A DNA stretch of 18,376 nt from DATKMS01 sp041497995 (GTDB lineage Bacteria; Desulfobacterota; Binatia; HRBIN30), in the NCBI GenBank assembly GCA_041497995.1, contig JBGQHM010000094.1, forward strand, positions 1-18,376, read 5' to 3'. The notes under the pieces are model-generated. The model did no database searches, had not been told where the DNA came from, and saw only the letters and a list, made by a program, of their open reading frames with translations. Each line of letters opens with the position of its first letter. Position 1 is the first letter of the stretch. This document shows positions 18,025-18,376 of the stretch, one piece after another. The position numbers and the translations under genes were made by a program.

Positions 18025-18376
18025 CTACGTGGAAGCGATCACCGCCTGGTGCCCGCGCGCCGTCAGCTCACACTGCAATGCATCGCGAAACTCGCGGTAC
18101 GAATCCTGGTAGGCCTCCCACCACTCGTCCGTGGCCTCGGCCGCGAGCACGGTAGACATCGGTGCATGCAGCCGCGGCGTGAAGATGCGCAGGTCGGCCT
18201 CATCGCTTGTCGTGAAGACTGCGACCTGGACATCGGATGCCGCCAGACACACTGCGATCGGCGTTTCCAAAGACGCGGCACTGTCCGCGCAGCCCAGCGC
18301 CGGCAACTCGCTGTCCCACCAGTCGGTGCCGCTACTCTCCGGTTCCAAGCCGTCGGCGAGCCCGCGGAGAATCCTG
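18025..18376 (-). CDS. 3' part of a protein of unknown function
   Basis: The frame is open from the window edge at 18376 to the TAG at 18025, giving at least 116 residues, and the true start lies outside. The visible part includes D-W-W-D-S-E-L-P-A-L, a hydrophobic core I-A-V-C-L-A-A-S-D-V-Q-V-A-V-F, and a C-terminal helix E-W-W-E-A-Y-Q-D-S-Y-R-E-F. It looks like the C-terminal end of a soluble domain. No motif is recognised. It converges on the outer-membrane protein gene across a shared hairpin. Confidence 0.6.
   Translation of the reverse strand, partial: RILRGLADGLEPESSGTDWWDSELPALGCADSAASLETPIAVCLAASDVQVAVFTTSDEADLRIFTPRLHAPMSTVLAAEATDEWWEAYQDSYREFRDALQCELTARGHQAVIAST

Overview
The window is GC-rich, gene-dense bacterial chromosome with strong G/C bias at third codon positions. 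That bias is why several real genes carry long open frames on their opposite strand. The organism looks like a Gram-negative bacterium of the former Deltaproteobacteria. The evidence is two outer-membrane or secreted proteins with signal peptides, a lipoprotein L,D-transpeptidase, a protein with Myxococcus-type cysteine-rich (DUF4215) repeats, and a DUF1302-like outer-membrane protein. The C-terminal half of the DUF4215 protein resembles proteins I associate with Candidatus Binatia/Binatota. That placement is from memory and tentative. No plasmid, phage, CRISPR, transposase or rRNA signature is visible.

Region 1 (15-3237, minus strand) is a compact three-gene run. An amidase-signature hydrolase comes first, then a 138-residue exported protein of unknown function, then an exported protein built almost wholly from a repeated aromatic motif (L/I/W-x-P-L/F-Y/F). 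Gaps are 10 bp and 6 bp. Region 2 (3238-5873) holds a divergent spacer, an acetolactate synthase catalytic subunit on the plus strand with no regulatory subunit beside it, and a small unknown gene. Two roughly 90% identical copies of a 63-bp element lie on either side of the synthase. One small hairpin in the element shows a compensatory base-pair change between the copies.

Region 3 (5937-11793, minus strand) carries, in transcription order, a small basic protein with an excellent ribosome binding site, a YheU/UPF0270 protein, a secreted DUF4215 protein, Lon protease, and a LysM + YkuD L,D-transpeptidase. Between YheU and the DUF4215 gene lies a plus-strand remnant of a type II secretion pseudopilin (GspG-like) gene.

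Region 4 (12169-15733) is a glutamine/glutamate decoding island. It has tRNA-Gln(CTG) and tRNA-Glu(CTC) in tandem on the minus strand, glnS on the plus strand and gltX on the minus strand converging on glnS. Both tRNA genes lack an encoded CCA. A repeat built from GCGGATT/AATCCGC heptamers separates them and can fold in two mutually exclusive ways. Region 5 (15734-18376) has a spacer with a strong inverted repeat, a DUF1302-like outer-membrane protein with a textbook Shine-Dalgarno, a hairpin terminator, and the 3' part of an unknown gene that runs off the window.

No obvious new defence or mobile system is present. The items most worth a second look are the tRNA/synthetase island, the paired 63-bp element around the acetolactate synthase, the pseudopilin remnant, and the motif-repeat exported protein.
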